From the NCBI GenBank assembly GCA_035293985.1, contig DATGLS010000017.1:362538-426537 (forward strand): DNA of 64,000 nt. The letters are read 5' to 3'. Of the stretch, positions 8,590-16,991 are shown piece by piece; position 1 is the first letter of the stretch; each line of letters begins with the position of its first letter. This stretch comes from JAVDCA01 sp035293985 (lineage in GTDB: Bacteria; Pseudomonadota; Alphaproteobacteria; Rhizobiales; Xanthobacteraceae). The notes beneath the pieces are model-generated. The model made no database searches and had not been told where the DNA came from. It saw only the letters and a program-made list of their open reading frames with translations. A program made the translations under genes and the position numbers.

Positions 8590-10221
8590 ATGCGCACCCT
8601 GGCCCTGCCGTTCGCCCCACGTTACATCGTTCTCACCCTCTGTCTGGCGCTTGCCGCCGTGCTCGGCGGCACGCTTCTGCTCTATCCCTCGACCGGCTAC
8701 GAGGTGGCAATCCCGCTCGCGGTGTTCGGGGGTCTCGCGGTGCTCGGCCTGGTCGACCTGTTTCAGACCCGCCACGCCATTCTGCGCAACTATCCGATCT
8801 CCGCGCATTTGCGCTTCATCCTCGAGGAGATCCGCCCGGAGCTGCGCCAGTATTTCTTCGAGGGCGAGAAGGACGGCGCGCCCTTCAGCCGCGACAAGCG
8901 CGCGATCGTCTACCAGCGCGCCAAACGCGCGTTGGACAAGCGGCCGTTCGGCACCCAGTACAACGTGTACGAGGAGGGTTACGAGTGGGTACGTCACTCG
9001 ATGGCGCCGCGGCCGCTGTCGACCGAGCCGTTTCGCATCACGGTCGGGGGGCCGGACTGCGCCAAGCCCTACAGCGCTTCGGTGTTCAACATCTCGGCGA
9101 TGAGCTTCGGCGCGCTCAGCCCGAACGCGATCCGCGCGCTCAACAAGGGCGCCGCCAAGGGCAACTTCGCGCACGATACCGGCGAGGGCGGCTACAGCCC
9201 CTATCATCGCGAGAACGGCGGCGACATCATCTGGGAGATCGGCTCCGGCTACTTCGGCTGCCGCAATGCCGACGGCACCTTCAACCGGGAAAAGTTCGCC
9301 GAAGGCGCGAGCCAGCCGCAGGTCAAGATGGTCGAGCTCAAGATGAGCCAGGGCGCCAAGCCCGGGCACGGCGGCGTGCTTCCGGCCGCCAAGGTGAACG
9401 AGGAGCTCTCGCGCACGCGCGGCGTGCCGATGGGCCAGGACTGCATCTCGCCGTCAGCCCATTCGGCCTTCGCGACCCCGATCGAGATGATGCGGTTCAT
9501 CGCCGAGATGCGGCGCCTGTCCGGCGGCAAGCCGGCCGGCTTCAAGCTGTGCGTCGGTCATCCGTGGGAATTCCTCGCCGTGTGCAAGGCGATGGTCGAG
9601 ACCGGCATCTATCCGGATTTCATCGTCGTCGACGGCAAGGAGGGCGGCACCGGCGCGGCGCCGCTCGAGTTCATCGACCATCTCGGAATGCCGCTGCGCG
9701 ACGGCCTCAACTTCGTCCACAACGCGCTGATCGGCATCGACGCGCGCGACCGCATCAAGCTCGGCGCGAGCGGCAAGATCATCTCGGCGTTCGACATCGC
9801 CCGCACGATGGCGCTCGGTGCCGACTGGTGCAACGCGGCGCGCGGCTTCATGTTCGCGCTCGGTTGCATCCAGTCGCAGAGCTGCCACACCGACCGATGC
9901 CCGGTCGGCGTCACCTCGCAGGACCCGACGCGCCAGCGCGCCCTCGTCGTTCCCGACAAGGCCGAGCGGGTCTACCATTTCCACGCCTCGACGCTGCACG
10001 CGCTTGCCGAGTTCGTCGCCGCGGCCGGCCTCGATCATCCCAACGAGTTCATGCCGGCGCATTTCTCGCGTCGCATCTCGGCGCGCGAGATCGTCACCTT
10101 CGCCGAGCTCTACCCGACGCTGCGCCGCGGCGAGCTCCTCGGCGGCACCACCGACCCGCGCTTCCGCGCGCCGTGGGAGATGGCGAACGCCAACTCGTTC
10201 CGCGCAACGGTCGCGGCATGA
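8590..10221 (+). CDS. Membrane-anchored FMN/Fe-S glutamate-synthase-domain protein
   Basis: 543 residues. Two hydrophobic helices occupy about residues 10-30 and 38-60; a GltB-type (beta/alpha)8 domain follows. Recognisable parts are SAMSFGALSPNAIRALNKGA, PGHGGVLPAAKV, VDGKEGGTGAAPLEFIDH and the cysteine set CIQSQSCHTDRC (C-X5-C-X4-C), which in glutamate synthase holds the 3Fe-4S cluster. The amidotransferase domain of GltB is missing, so it cannot by itself hydrolyse glutamine. Such stand-alone proteins are widespread and biochemically poorly defined. It is preceded by GGGAGGATGTGA close to the ATG. Confidence 0.85.
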   Translation: MRTLALPFAPRYIVLTLCLALAAVLGGTLLLYPSTGYEVAIPLAVFGGLAVLGLVDLFQTRHAILRNYPISAHLRFILEEIRPELRQYFFEGEKDGAPFSRDKRAIVYQRAKRALDKRPFGTQYNVYEEGYEWVRHSMAPRPLSTEPFRITVGGPDCAKPYSASVFNISAMSFGALSPNAIRALNKGAAKGNFAHDTGEGGYSPYHRENGGDIIWEIGSGYFGCRNADGTFNREKFAEGASQPQVKMVELKMSQGAKPGHGGVLPAAKVNEELSRTRGVPMGQDCISPSAHSAFATPIEMMRFIAEMRRLSGGKPAGFKLCVGHPWEFLAVCKAMVETGIYPDFIVVDGKEGGTGAAPLEFIDHLGMPLRDGLNFVHNALIGIDARDRIKLGASGKIISAFDIARTMALGADWCNAARGFMFALGCIQSQSCHTDRCPVGVTSQDPTRQRALVVPDKAERVYHFHASTLHALAEFVAAAGLDHPNEFMPAHFSRRISAREIVTFAELYPTLRRGELLGGTTDPRFRAPWEMANANSFRATVAA

Positions 10222-10248
10222 ACCTCGCGCGGGTCCGCCGCGCTGCCC

Positions 10249-11907
10249 TCATTGGGCCAGCGGCGGCGCGGGCCACGTGTGGTTCTGGGCGAGACCGGGC
10301 CGCGTGATGGCGCGGCGATCCTTGACGACGCCGATCAGCGTGCCCAGGCGCTCGATCTTCACGATGATCTGACCGGGGAGGGAGCGATCGCAGTTCATAT
10401 GCGTCGGCGCGATGAAGAAATCCGCCCGCGCAACGTCCTTGGTGAAGCGGAGCGTGCCGTGCGGCGTGTTGTCGAACTGGGTGCGCTCGGCGCAGACCGC
10501 GACGTAGTATGGGCCCGCATGGCCGCCTTGCGCCTGCTCGCGCGCGAGGCGCTGCTCGAGGCGATCGAGCGCTTCCGGCATGATCTCGACCCAGTAATCG
10601 GTGGCGTAGCGGCCGGCCGCGCCGGGCAGGCCGCCGACGAGCTCGTTGTAGTCGAGATATTCGTACGGATGCAGGCGCGCGAGCACGACGCCGTCCCAGG
10701 TGACGGCGGCCATGACGCCTGCCAGCGCCAGCGTCGCGGCGCGACGCCACTGGGCGAGCCGCGCCAAGGCGGCATCCCACCCGATCGCGGCGAGAACGGT
10801 CAGCGCCGGCACCACAAAGAGGAAATGCCGCAACCCGGTGAAAGCGGGTCCATGAACCACGACGTGGCAGAGCGGCGGAAACAGCGCCGTTAATGCGATC
10901 AATCCAATTTCGTAGCGCGTGCGCGGCAAGGGCTTCGCACGCATCGCCCGCGGCAGCGCTTCGAACATTAATCCAAGCGCAACGCCCATGACCGTGATGA
11001 GCGGCAGCCGGATCAGCAGATAGACCGGCACGTACCAGCGCGGCACGTCGGCCATCTGGTAGACGTGGCCATCGAGCAGCGTGCGGATCGGATAGTGGAA
11101 GTCGGAGAACGCGACGAGCGCCCGGATCGGATTGAACAGGGCGAGCGCCGACCACGGCCACGCCGCGATCATGATCAGGTAGGCGAGCAGCAGCGCCGGC
11201 GCGAACGCGAGCGCGACGCGGACGATATCGGCCGCGCGGCGGCGCCGGGCGTCCGGTGCGCGGCAGGACAAGCCGATCCAGGCCGCGAGCGGGACATAGG
11301 CGAGCATCATGAGCCCGAGCACGCGCAGCCCCAGCGCGGCGCCGAGCAGCAGGCCGAACAGCGCGAGGTCGCGCGGGCGCGCGCGCGGCAGGTCGCGGGC
11401 GATTCGCACCAGCATCCCGGTCGCGCCGATCATCGCGGCCGCGAATGGGATGTCCTTGGTGTGGTTGAACATGGTGCCGTACCACGGGCCGGAAACGGCG
11501 AGCAGCGCGGCGGCGATGAAGCCCGCCCGCGGTCCGGCGATCATCCGCGCCGTCGCCCACGTCGCCGCGATGCCGCCGAGGCCCGTGCAGGCACAGAGCA
11601 GGTGACGCAGGTCGTAGAGATCGAGCGGCACGATCTTCGCCAGCAGGGTGGCGGCGACGTCGAACAGGCCGCCGTAGAGATAGAGGTTGTCGAATGCGAA
11701 CAGCGCGCGGTCGTGAAAGCCGCTGGCGTAATAGGCGATGATCAGCTCGCCGTAGCGCTGCTGCACGCCCTCATCGTTGCTGATGGAATATTGGCGGAAC
11801 GTGCAGGCGACGAGGAGGGCGAGCGCGGCCAACAGCAACGCCGTCGCGATATCCCACGGCTCGCGCGTCGCAATGCGACTGCGCGCAGCAATGTCTCGGC
11901 ACTCCAC
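10249..11907 (-). CDS. Polytopic membrane glycosyltransferase, ArnT/PMT-like
   Basis: About 552 residues with roughly a dozen hydrophobic helices. The first periplasmic loop has FRQYSISNDEGVQQRYGE, matching the acidic Asp-Glu motif of GT-C enzymes that use polyprenyl-phosphate sugars. A C-terminal soluble part includes HPYEYLDYNELVGGLPGA. The GTG at 11905-11907 was chosen because GGGGGAG lies six bases upstream and the first helix then begins about 20 residues in; the frame is open to 12357 but the extra part is arginine-rich and featureless. Donor and acceptor are unknown. It converges on the glutamate-synthase-like gene. Confidence 0.75.
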   Translation of the reverse strand: MECRDIAARSRIATREPWDIATALLLAALALLVACTFRQYSISNDEGVQQRYGELIIAYYASGFHDRALFAFDNLYLYGGLFDVAATLLAKIVPLDLYDLRHLLCACTGLGGIAATWATARMIAGPRAGFIAAALLAVSGPWYGTMFNHTKDIPFAAAMIGATGMLVRIARDLPRARPRDLALFGLLLGAALGLRVLGLMMLAYVPLAAWIGLSCRAPDARRRRAADIVRVALAFAPALLLAYLIMIAAWPWSALALFNPIRALVAFSDFHYPIRTLLDGHVYQMADVPRWYVPVYLLIRLPLITVMGVALGLMFEALPRAMRAKPLPRTRYEIGLIALTALFPPLCHVVVHGPAFTGLRHFLFVVPALTVLAAIGWDAALARLAQWRRAATLALAGVMAAVTWDGVVLARLHPYEYLDYNELVGGLPGAAGRYATDYWVEIMPEALDRLEQRLAREQAQGGHAGPYYVAVCAERTQFDNTPHGTLRFTKDVARADFFIAPTHMNCDRSLPGQIIVKIERLGTLIGVVKDRRAITRPGLAQNHTWPAPPLAQ

Positions 11908-12258
11908 GGGTTGCTCCCCCGACGGTATCACCGTCACCCGATCAAGATCTTCACGCGTGGCACATTCGCTTGCCGGCGCACCGGCCCCAACTTCGCCGGA
12001 ACCTGCCTGGGAATATCGGAGCCGCGATGCGACGCGCATGCCGTTCGTTGCCGCAGGCTGTGCGGCGGGTCGCCGCAGAAGAGCGCACGGTCGGCCTGTC
12101 GCGAGGCAGCATCGCCGCGGTGAGGGGCCGCGCCCGCTTGTCGCGTTTCGCCGCGCGACAAATGCCTCTTTAATGCGTCGCCACGCGATTCGGTCGGCAG
12201 GGTTCCCTTCGACAACATTCGCACCGGGGTAATGAGGGAGGGACGTCGAGAATGAGCG

Positions 12259-12636
12259 ATGGCGGATGACCTCATCCCCGGCGATCTGCGGGACTTCATC
12301 CTCAGGTACATCGATTCGATCGCGCAACTGGAGGCCTTGCTGCTGCTGCGCGCTCATGCCGGCGAGGCGTGGGACGCCAGGCGGACGGCGGCGCGGCTCT
12401 ATGCGGGCGAGCCGGAGGTCGGCGAGGTGCTCGCGCGGCTATGCGCGGATGGCCTGCTGTGCTGCAATGGGGACCTCTACCGCTACGCTCCCCAATCGCC
12501 GGAGCAGCGCGCAATGGTCGAGCGGCTCGCGGCCGCATATGCGCAGCACCTCATCGCGGTCACCAACATGATCCATGCCAAGCCTCGGCGCATCCGCGAA
12601 TTCGCCGACGCCTTCAGATTCCGGAAGGATCGTTGA
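12259..12636 (+). CDS. Small winged-helix-like protein, first gene of a mini-operon
   Basis: 125 residues. The pattern IAQLEALLLLRAH, then AARLYAGEPEVGEVLARLCADGLL, then YRYAP resembles a compact winged helix in which a DNA-reading or protein-contact helix is followed by a beta wing. No family is recognised with certainty. Its stop codon overlaps the ATG of the next gene (TGATG), so the three small genes here are translationally coupled. It may be a regulator or partner of the two membrane proteins downstream. Confidence 0.65.
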   Translation: MADDLIPGDLRDFILRYIDSIAQLEALLLLRAHAGEAWDARRTAARLYAGEPEVGEVLARLCADGLLCCNGDLYRYAPQSPEQRAMVERLAAAYAQHLIAVTNMIHAKPRRIREFADAFRFRKDR

Positions 12637-12893
12637 TGGCGCTGGCGATCTACAGTCTCTGCACGGTCACGGCGCTCCTCTGCGCCTGGCTTTTGTTCAG
12701 CGCCTATCGGCGCAGCCACTATCGGCTGCTGCTGTGGAGCAGCCTCGGCTTCGCCGGGCTCACGCTCAACAACCTCGCTCTTGCGCTCGACAAGCTGGTG
12801 TTCACCCTGGTCGACCTCACGATCCTGCGGACCGCGATCGCGCTGCTCGCGTTCATGGTCATTCTGTACGGCCTCATCTGGGATTCCCAATGA
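12636..12893 (+). CDS. Small three-helix membrane protein, DUF5985-like
   Basis: 85 residues, almost entirely hydrophobic, with three predicted helices (about 4-22, 31-50 and 57-81) and the basic loop SAYRRSHYRLLLWSS after the first. From memory this matches the small DUF5985 group, which usually occurs as adjacent paralogous pairs, as here. It overlaps its upstream neighbour by one base and its downstream neighbour by four (ATGA). No function is known to me. Confidence 0.7.
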   Translation: MALAIYSLCTVTALLCAWLLFSAYRRSHYRLLLWSSLGFAGLTLNNLALALDKLVFTLVDLTILRTAIALLAFMVILYGLIWDSQ

Positions 12894-13165
12894 TCGACAG
12901 CGTGACCCTCATCCTGATCGGCGCGGCCGCGATGGCCTCGCTCGTGGTCGCGCTGTTCTTCCTGCGCTTCTGGCGGCAGACGCGCGACAGCCTCTTCCTC
13001 TGGTTCGCGATCGCATTCGCGACCGATTCGGCGACCCGGCTGCTGGAAGGATTGTTCCCGGTCCCGGACGAGCAGGAGCCGCTGCGCTATGTCCCGCGGC
13101 TGATCACCTTCGCGCTGATCATCGTGGCGATCGCGCAGAAGAACCGCCCCTCACGCCGCGGATGA
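12890..13165 (+). CDS. Small three-helix membrane protein, DUF5985-like paralogue
   Basis: 91 residues with three hydrophobic segments. The first loop FLRFWRQTRDSLFLWFAIAF parallels the basic-aromatic loop of the preceding protein, so the two are paralogues that may form a heteromer. The pair is coupled by an ATGA overlap, suggesting equal expression. The tail QKNRPSRRG is basic and should be cytoplasmic. Confidence 0.7.
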   Translation: MIDSVTLILIGAAAMASLVVALFFLRFWRQTRDSLFLWFAIAFATDSATRLLEGLFPVPDEQEPLRYVPRLITFALIIVAIAQKNRPSRRG

Positions 13166-13174
13166 CGCAACGGT

Positions 13175-13981
13175 TCAGGTGCCGACGCGCAGAGGAGCGT
13201 TGAGCTTGCGCAGCGCGGCGATCACCGAGAGCGACGTGATCCGGCCGGTCTTCGGGTTCTCCGACGGCACGTTCTCGATCGCGAGCGAGAAGCGCGCAGA
13301 ATCCGCCTCGACCTCGATGTCGTGGCAGTTGCGCTTAACTGCGGGATCCGCCCAGATCTCGATGGTGGTGCGATCCGGTCCCAGGCCGGCGAGCGAGAGC
13401 GCCGCCACCACGTTGACGTTCTCGGGGAAGCCCGCCGCCGCCTCGCGGGCCGTGCCGGCGAACACGCGCTTGGCCGCGTTCAGTCCCTCGACCGAGATGT
13501 TGTTCTTCACCAGGTAGGGGGCGCCCATCAGGCCGCCGGGCGGCTTGCGCGTGATCATGCGCACCGAGTGGATGGTCCCCTCGGCGGCCGCCGAAACCGC
13601 ATCGAGACCGAGCAGCGCGCCGGTCGGCACGATGATCTGCCCACCGGTCGTCCGGGCGAGCTCGATCAGCTCGGGCCGCGGCAGCAGGGCGCCGCAGCTG
13701 AGCACCATGACGCGCTTGCCGGCCGCGAGCATCGGCCGACAGATCGCCTCGAAGATCGCGGCCGGCGCGCATTCGACCGCGAGGTCGGCATGCTGTGGCA
13801 GGTCATCGAGGTCGACCAAGGGGCAATCGATCTTCTGCTCGTCGAGCCAGCCCTGCGCCTTGGCACGGTCGCGTACCGCCGCCCCGGCGAGGGTGAGGCC
13901 AGGCACACCCTGGGCAAGACGCCGCGCAATGGCGCGGCCGATGGCGCCGAGGCCGGCGATGGCGATGCGGGTCGATGACAC
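13175..13981 (-). CDS. nadX: L-aspartate dehydrogenase
   Basis: 268 residues with a GTG start. The N-terminal Rossmann motif is IAIAGLGAIGRAIARRLAQG. The DUF108/aspartate dehydrogenase domain shows VMVLSCGALLP, IIVPTGALLGLDAV, PPGGLMGAPY and GFPENVNVVAALSLAGLGPD. The enzyme oxidatively deaminates aspartate to iminoaspartate, feeding NAD synthesis or amino-acid catabolism. No other nad gene is adjacent. It is divergent from the solute-binding protein at 14158. Confidence 0.9.
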   Translation of the reverse strand: MSSTRIAIAGLGAIGRAIARRLAQGVPGLTLAGAAVRDRAKAQGWLDEQKIDCPLVDLDDLPQHADLAVECAPAAIFEAICRPMLAAGKRVMVLSCGALLPRPELIELARTTGGQIIVPTGALLGLDAVSAAAEGTIHSVRMITRKPPGGLMGAPYLVKNNISVEGLNAAKRVFAGTAREAAAGFPENVNVVAALSLAGLGPDRTTIEIWADPAVKRNCHDIEVEADSARFSLAIENVPSENPKTGRITSLSVIAALRKLNAPLRVGT

Positions 13982-14157
13982 GAGCTCTCCCTTTGGTCAC
14001 CGTTTGGCCGCCCTTGGCCCTCCACGATGACATCCCGCTCATACGCGGGCCGCATGGGCGCGGCAAGCGCGGCTTGACGCCCGGTCCGGCATGTCCCAAA
14101 GGTCCCGGCGAAATCTCCATCCCGACGAGCAATCCACGAAAACGATCGAGGCAGTTG

Positions 14158-15129
14158 ATGCGTAAATTGCTGCTCGGCGCCCTGCTGGCGCTGACGAGCC
14201 TCGCGGGCGCCGCGTCCGCGCAAGACTTCCCCAACCGTCCGCTGACGATGGTGATCCCGTTCGCGGCCGGCGGCCCGACCGACGTGCTCGGCCGCATCAT
14301 CGCGGCGCGCATGGGCGAGCTTCTCGGGCAGAACGTGATCGTCGAGAACATCGGCGGCGCCGGCGGCATGTCGGGCTCGGCCCGCGTCGCCCAGTCGAAG
14401 CCCGACGGCTACACCATGGTGCTCGGCACGGTCGGCACCCACGCGCAGGGCCAGACGCTCTACAAGAAGCCGCTCTACAACGCGGCGACCGACTTCACCC
14501 CGGTCGCGCTGATCGCCGAGGTGCCGATCGTGCTGATCGTGCGCAAGGACCTGCCGGTGAGCAATCTGCAGGAATTCGTCGCCTACGCGAAGAAGAACCA
14601 GGACACGATGCAGTTCGGCTCGGCCGGCGCCGGCTCCGCCACGCACCTCGGCTGTGTCGTGCTCAACACCGCAATGGGCACCAAGATCACGCACGTACCG
14701 TACCGTGGAACGGGACCCGCCATGCAGGACCTGCAGGGCGGCCGCATCGACTTCCTGTGCGAGGTGGCGAGCACGGCCAAGCCGCAGATCGACGGCGGCA
14801 GCGTCAAGGCGATCGCGATGCTCACCAAGCAGCGCTCGCCGGCGCTGCCCAACGTGCCGACCGCGATCGAGCAGGGCCTCGACGCGCAGGCCTACACGTG
14901 GAACGCGATCTTCTTGCCGAAGGGCGCGCCGGACGCGGTCGTGACCAAGCTGCACGACGCCGTGCTCGGCGCCATGCACACGCCGGCCGTCAAGGACCGG
15001 CTGGCGGCCATCGGCGCCGTGATCGTGTCGGACGATCGCGCGACGCCGCAATATCTCGAAGGCTTCGTCAAGAGCGAGATCGAGAAATGGGCCGTGCCGA
15101 TCAAGGCGAGCGGGACGGTCGTGCAGTAG
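14158..15129 (+). CDS. Tripartite tricarboxylate transporter binding protein (Bug/TctC family)
   Basis: 323 residues. The start at 14158 has GAGG upstream and a signal peptide MRKLLLGALLALTSLAGA cleaved after ASA. The mature protein begins QDFPNRPLTMVIPFAAGGPT, the Bug-family signature, and contains MSGSARVAQSKPDGYTMVLG and HVPYRGTGPAMQDL. It should capture a carboxylate in the periplasm. No tctA/tctB membrane genes are nearby, which is common for this expanded family, so it may use a transporter encoded elsewhere. The neighbouring dehalogenase makes a small organic acid a reasonable guess for its ligand. Confidence 0.9.
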   Translation: MRKLLLGALLALTSLAGAASAQDFPNRPLTMVIPFAAGGPTDVLGRIIAARMGELLGQNVIVENIGGAGGMSGSARVAQSKPDGYTMVLGTVGTHAQGQTLYKKPLYNAATDFTPVALIAEVPIVLIVRKDLPVSNLQEFVAYAKKNQDTMQFGSAGAGSATHLGCVVLNTAMGTKITHVPYRGTGPAMQDLQGGRIDFLCEVASTAKPQIDGGSVKAIAMLTKQRSPALPNVPTAIEQGLDAQAYTWNAIFLPKGAPDAVVTKLHDAVLGAMHTPAVKDRLAAIGAVIVSDDRATPQYLEGFVKSEIEKWAVPIKASGTVVQ

Positions 15130-15153
15130 GCTGGCAGTATTGCGAGGAGTGCA

Positions 15154-15290
15154 CCGATCTCGGGTTTACCCGAGATCGGCCTATGATAGTTGCGCAAGTC
15201 GGGCAAGCCCGACTTGCGTACGCCGAAGCAATCTCGAGAGGCATGCGCGTGCGGTGCGGGATTGCTTCGCTTCGCTCGCAATGACGGGGA
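15154..15290. repeat. Intergenic REP-like cluster with two perfect hairpins
   Basis: Between the binding protein and the dehalogenase lie an 11-bp perfect stem with TTTA loop (15154-15179), a 12-bp perfect stem with AA loop (15193-15218), and then a segment containing GATTGCTTCGCTTCGCTCGC followed by AATGAC. The last sequence is a well-known type of dispersed alphaproteobacterial intergenic repeat. The first hairpin can serve as a terminator or mRNA-stabilising end for the upstream gene. Confidence 0.7.
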
Positions 15291-15303
15291 GAGGGTCATT
15301 GCC

Positions 15304-16188
15304 ATGATGGAAGGGTTCACCCGCAGCGAGATCAAGACGTCGGGCGCGCGCATCGTCACGCTGCGCGGCGGCAGCGGTCCGCCGCTGCTGCTGATGCACG
15401 GCAATCCCTTCACCCACCTGTCGTGGCACAAGTTCGCGCCGCGGCTCGCCCAGGAGTTCACCGTGGTGGCGACCGATCTGCGCGGCTATGGCGACTCGGA
15501 GAAGCCGCCGGGCGGCGACGACCATTCGGGCTACTCGTTCCGCGCCATGGCGCAGGACCAGGTCGAGGTGATGGCAGCACTCGGCTTTCCCCGCTTCATG
15601 GCGGCGGGGCACGACCGCGGCGCCCGCGTGCTGCATCGGATGTGCCTCGACCATCCCGACAAGGTCGAGCGCGCCGCGATCCTCGACATCATTCCGCAGC
15701 ACCACCTGCTCAACAACATGACGCGCGACTGGGGCAAGTTCTCCTGGCACTGGCTGTTCATGATCCAGCCCTACGACTTCCCCGAGCGGCTGATGGGTGC
15801 GGACCCCGACTACTTCATCAGCAAGAAGCTCGCGAAGACGCCGCAAGGCCTGAGCTTCTTCGGCAAGGAGGCGCTCGCCGAATACATGCGCTGCTTCCGC
15901 AATCCCGCGACCATCCACGCCATGTGCGAGGACTATCGCGCGACCTTCGGGTACGACTTCGACATGGACACGAGGGATTTCGAGGCCGGCCGCAAGATCA
16001 CGACCCCGCTGCTGCTGTTGTGGGGCGCGACCGGCGGCGTCGGCCGCAACCACAAGGCGGCCGAGATCTGGGCCCGCTACGCGACGGACATCCGCGGCGC
16101 CAAGGCGCTGCCGTGCGGGCACTATCTCTCCGAGGAGGCGCCGGAGGAGACCTATCGCGAGCTGCGCGAATTCTTCGCGGCCAAGTAA
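15304..16188 (+). CDS. Haloacetate (fluoroacetate-type) dehalogenase, alpha/beta hydrolase
   Basis: 294 residues. Nucleophile elbow AGHDRGARVLHR gives Asp104 with Arg105 and Arg108 for carboxylate binding. Asp128 is the acid, His149-Trp150 lie in FSWHWLFMIQP, Tyr211 lies in CEDYRATFGYD, and His273 in CGHYLSEEAPEE. From memory these coincide with the catalytic and fluoride-pocket residues of the Burkholderia FA1 and Rhodopseudomonas fluoroacetate dehalogenases. Epoxide hydrolases share the fold but normally have two lid tyrosines instead of the His-Trp-Tyr set. It should hydrolyse haloacetates to glycolate. Confidence 0.85.
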   Translation: MMEGFTRSEIKTSGARIVTLRGGSGPPLLLMHGNPFTHLSWHKFAPRLAQEFTVVATDLRGYGDSEKPPGGDDHSGYSFRAMAQDQVEVMAALGFPRFMAAGHDRGARVLHRMCLDHPDKVERAAILDIIPQHHLLNNMTRDWGKFSWHWLFMIQPYDFPERLMGADPDYFISKKLAKTPQGLSFFGKEALAEYMRCFRNPATIHAMCEDYRATFGYDFDMDTRDFEAGRKITTPLLLLWGATGGVGRNHKAAEIWARYATDIRGAKALPCGHYLSEEAPEETYRELREFFAAK

Positions 16189-16254
16189 ACCACGGTCCGT
16201 GGGACGGGTTGAGCGCGAGCGAAACCCGTCACTTCTGCGGAAACTCAACTCATC

Positions 16255-16719
16255 CTACGATACGGCAAAGCACTGCAGATCGACGCGGCGCGCGTGGCGC
16301 TGCGCGGTTGCGACCGCGAGCGTCGTGTTGAGGAAGGCGAGCTCCGGGGCGCCGGTCTCGAAGCGCATGAAGGTGCGGAAGACGTAGCTTGCCGGATCCA
16401 CCGCCTCGCCGCGCGCAAGGCGGGCGAGCACCTCCGGCGGACCGTGCCGCAGGCCCTGGCTCACCACCTGGACGATGCCGCCGCGTTCCTCCTTGAGCGC
16501 ATAGCGGGCGTCGAGCTCGATTGCACCGTCGCGCCGCAAAATCTGCCAGTCGGCGCCGCCGAGAACCTCGCCACGCAGCCGCGGCCCGGCGAAAGTCCCG
16601 CCCGTGATGTAGACGACGCGGCGCTCGCCGAGCGGCGCCGCACCCATGTCGAGAAGCTCGCCGACCTGGGCGAAGATCGCCATCAGATGCTCGAGTTGCG
16701 GCGCGGCTGCGACTGACAT
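16255..16719 (-). CDS. DUF3237 domain protein
   Basis: 154 residues of a single beta-barrel domain. The pattern LEHLMAIFAQVGELLDMG, then RRVVYITGGTFAGPRLRGEV, then LGGADWQILRRDGAIELDAR fits DUF3237. These proteins often sit beside catabolic genes and are thought to bind small molecules, but no activity is established. The start at 16719 was picked because homologues begin shortly before the LEHLM segment; 22 further codons upstream are open. Its reading direction opposes the dehalogenase. Confidence 0.8.
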   Translation of the reverse strand: MSVAAAPQLEHLMAIFAQVGELLDMGAAPLGERRVVYITGGTFAGPRLRGEVLGGADWQILRRDGAIELDARYALKEERGGIVQVVSQGLRHGPPEVLARLARGEAVDPASYVFRTFMRFETGAPELAFLNTTLAVATAQRHARRVDLQCFAVS

Positions 16720-16991
16720 GATCTTGCCTGGCGTCGGGCCAGCATTTCCCCCGACAATCAGCGAACCTATCGAGCCGCTCGCCACCGTTCAACTTAGCGG
16801 CCACGGGGTCTTATCCGGCCTTGCCCGACGTCTGCCCGACCCTGGTATCCGACCTCTTCCGACCTCTGCCCGACCGCTCGCCCCAGGCGCCTTTTCCTCG
16901 CGTTTCTTCGGCAATTCTGTTACGTCACGCCTGACACTCATTTTGGCATTCTGGCTCGCTCTGGAGCCTCGCCAAGCAAGGGCGCAGCCGA

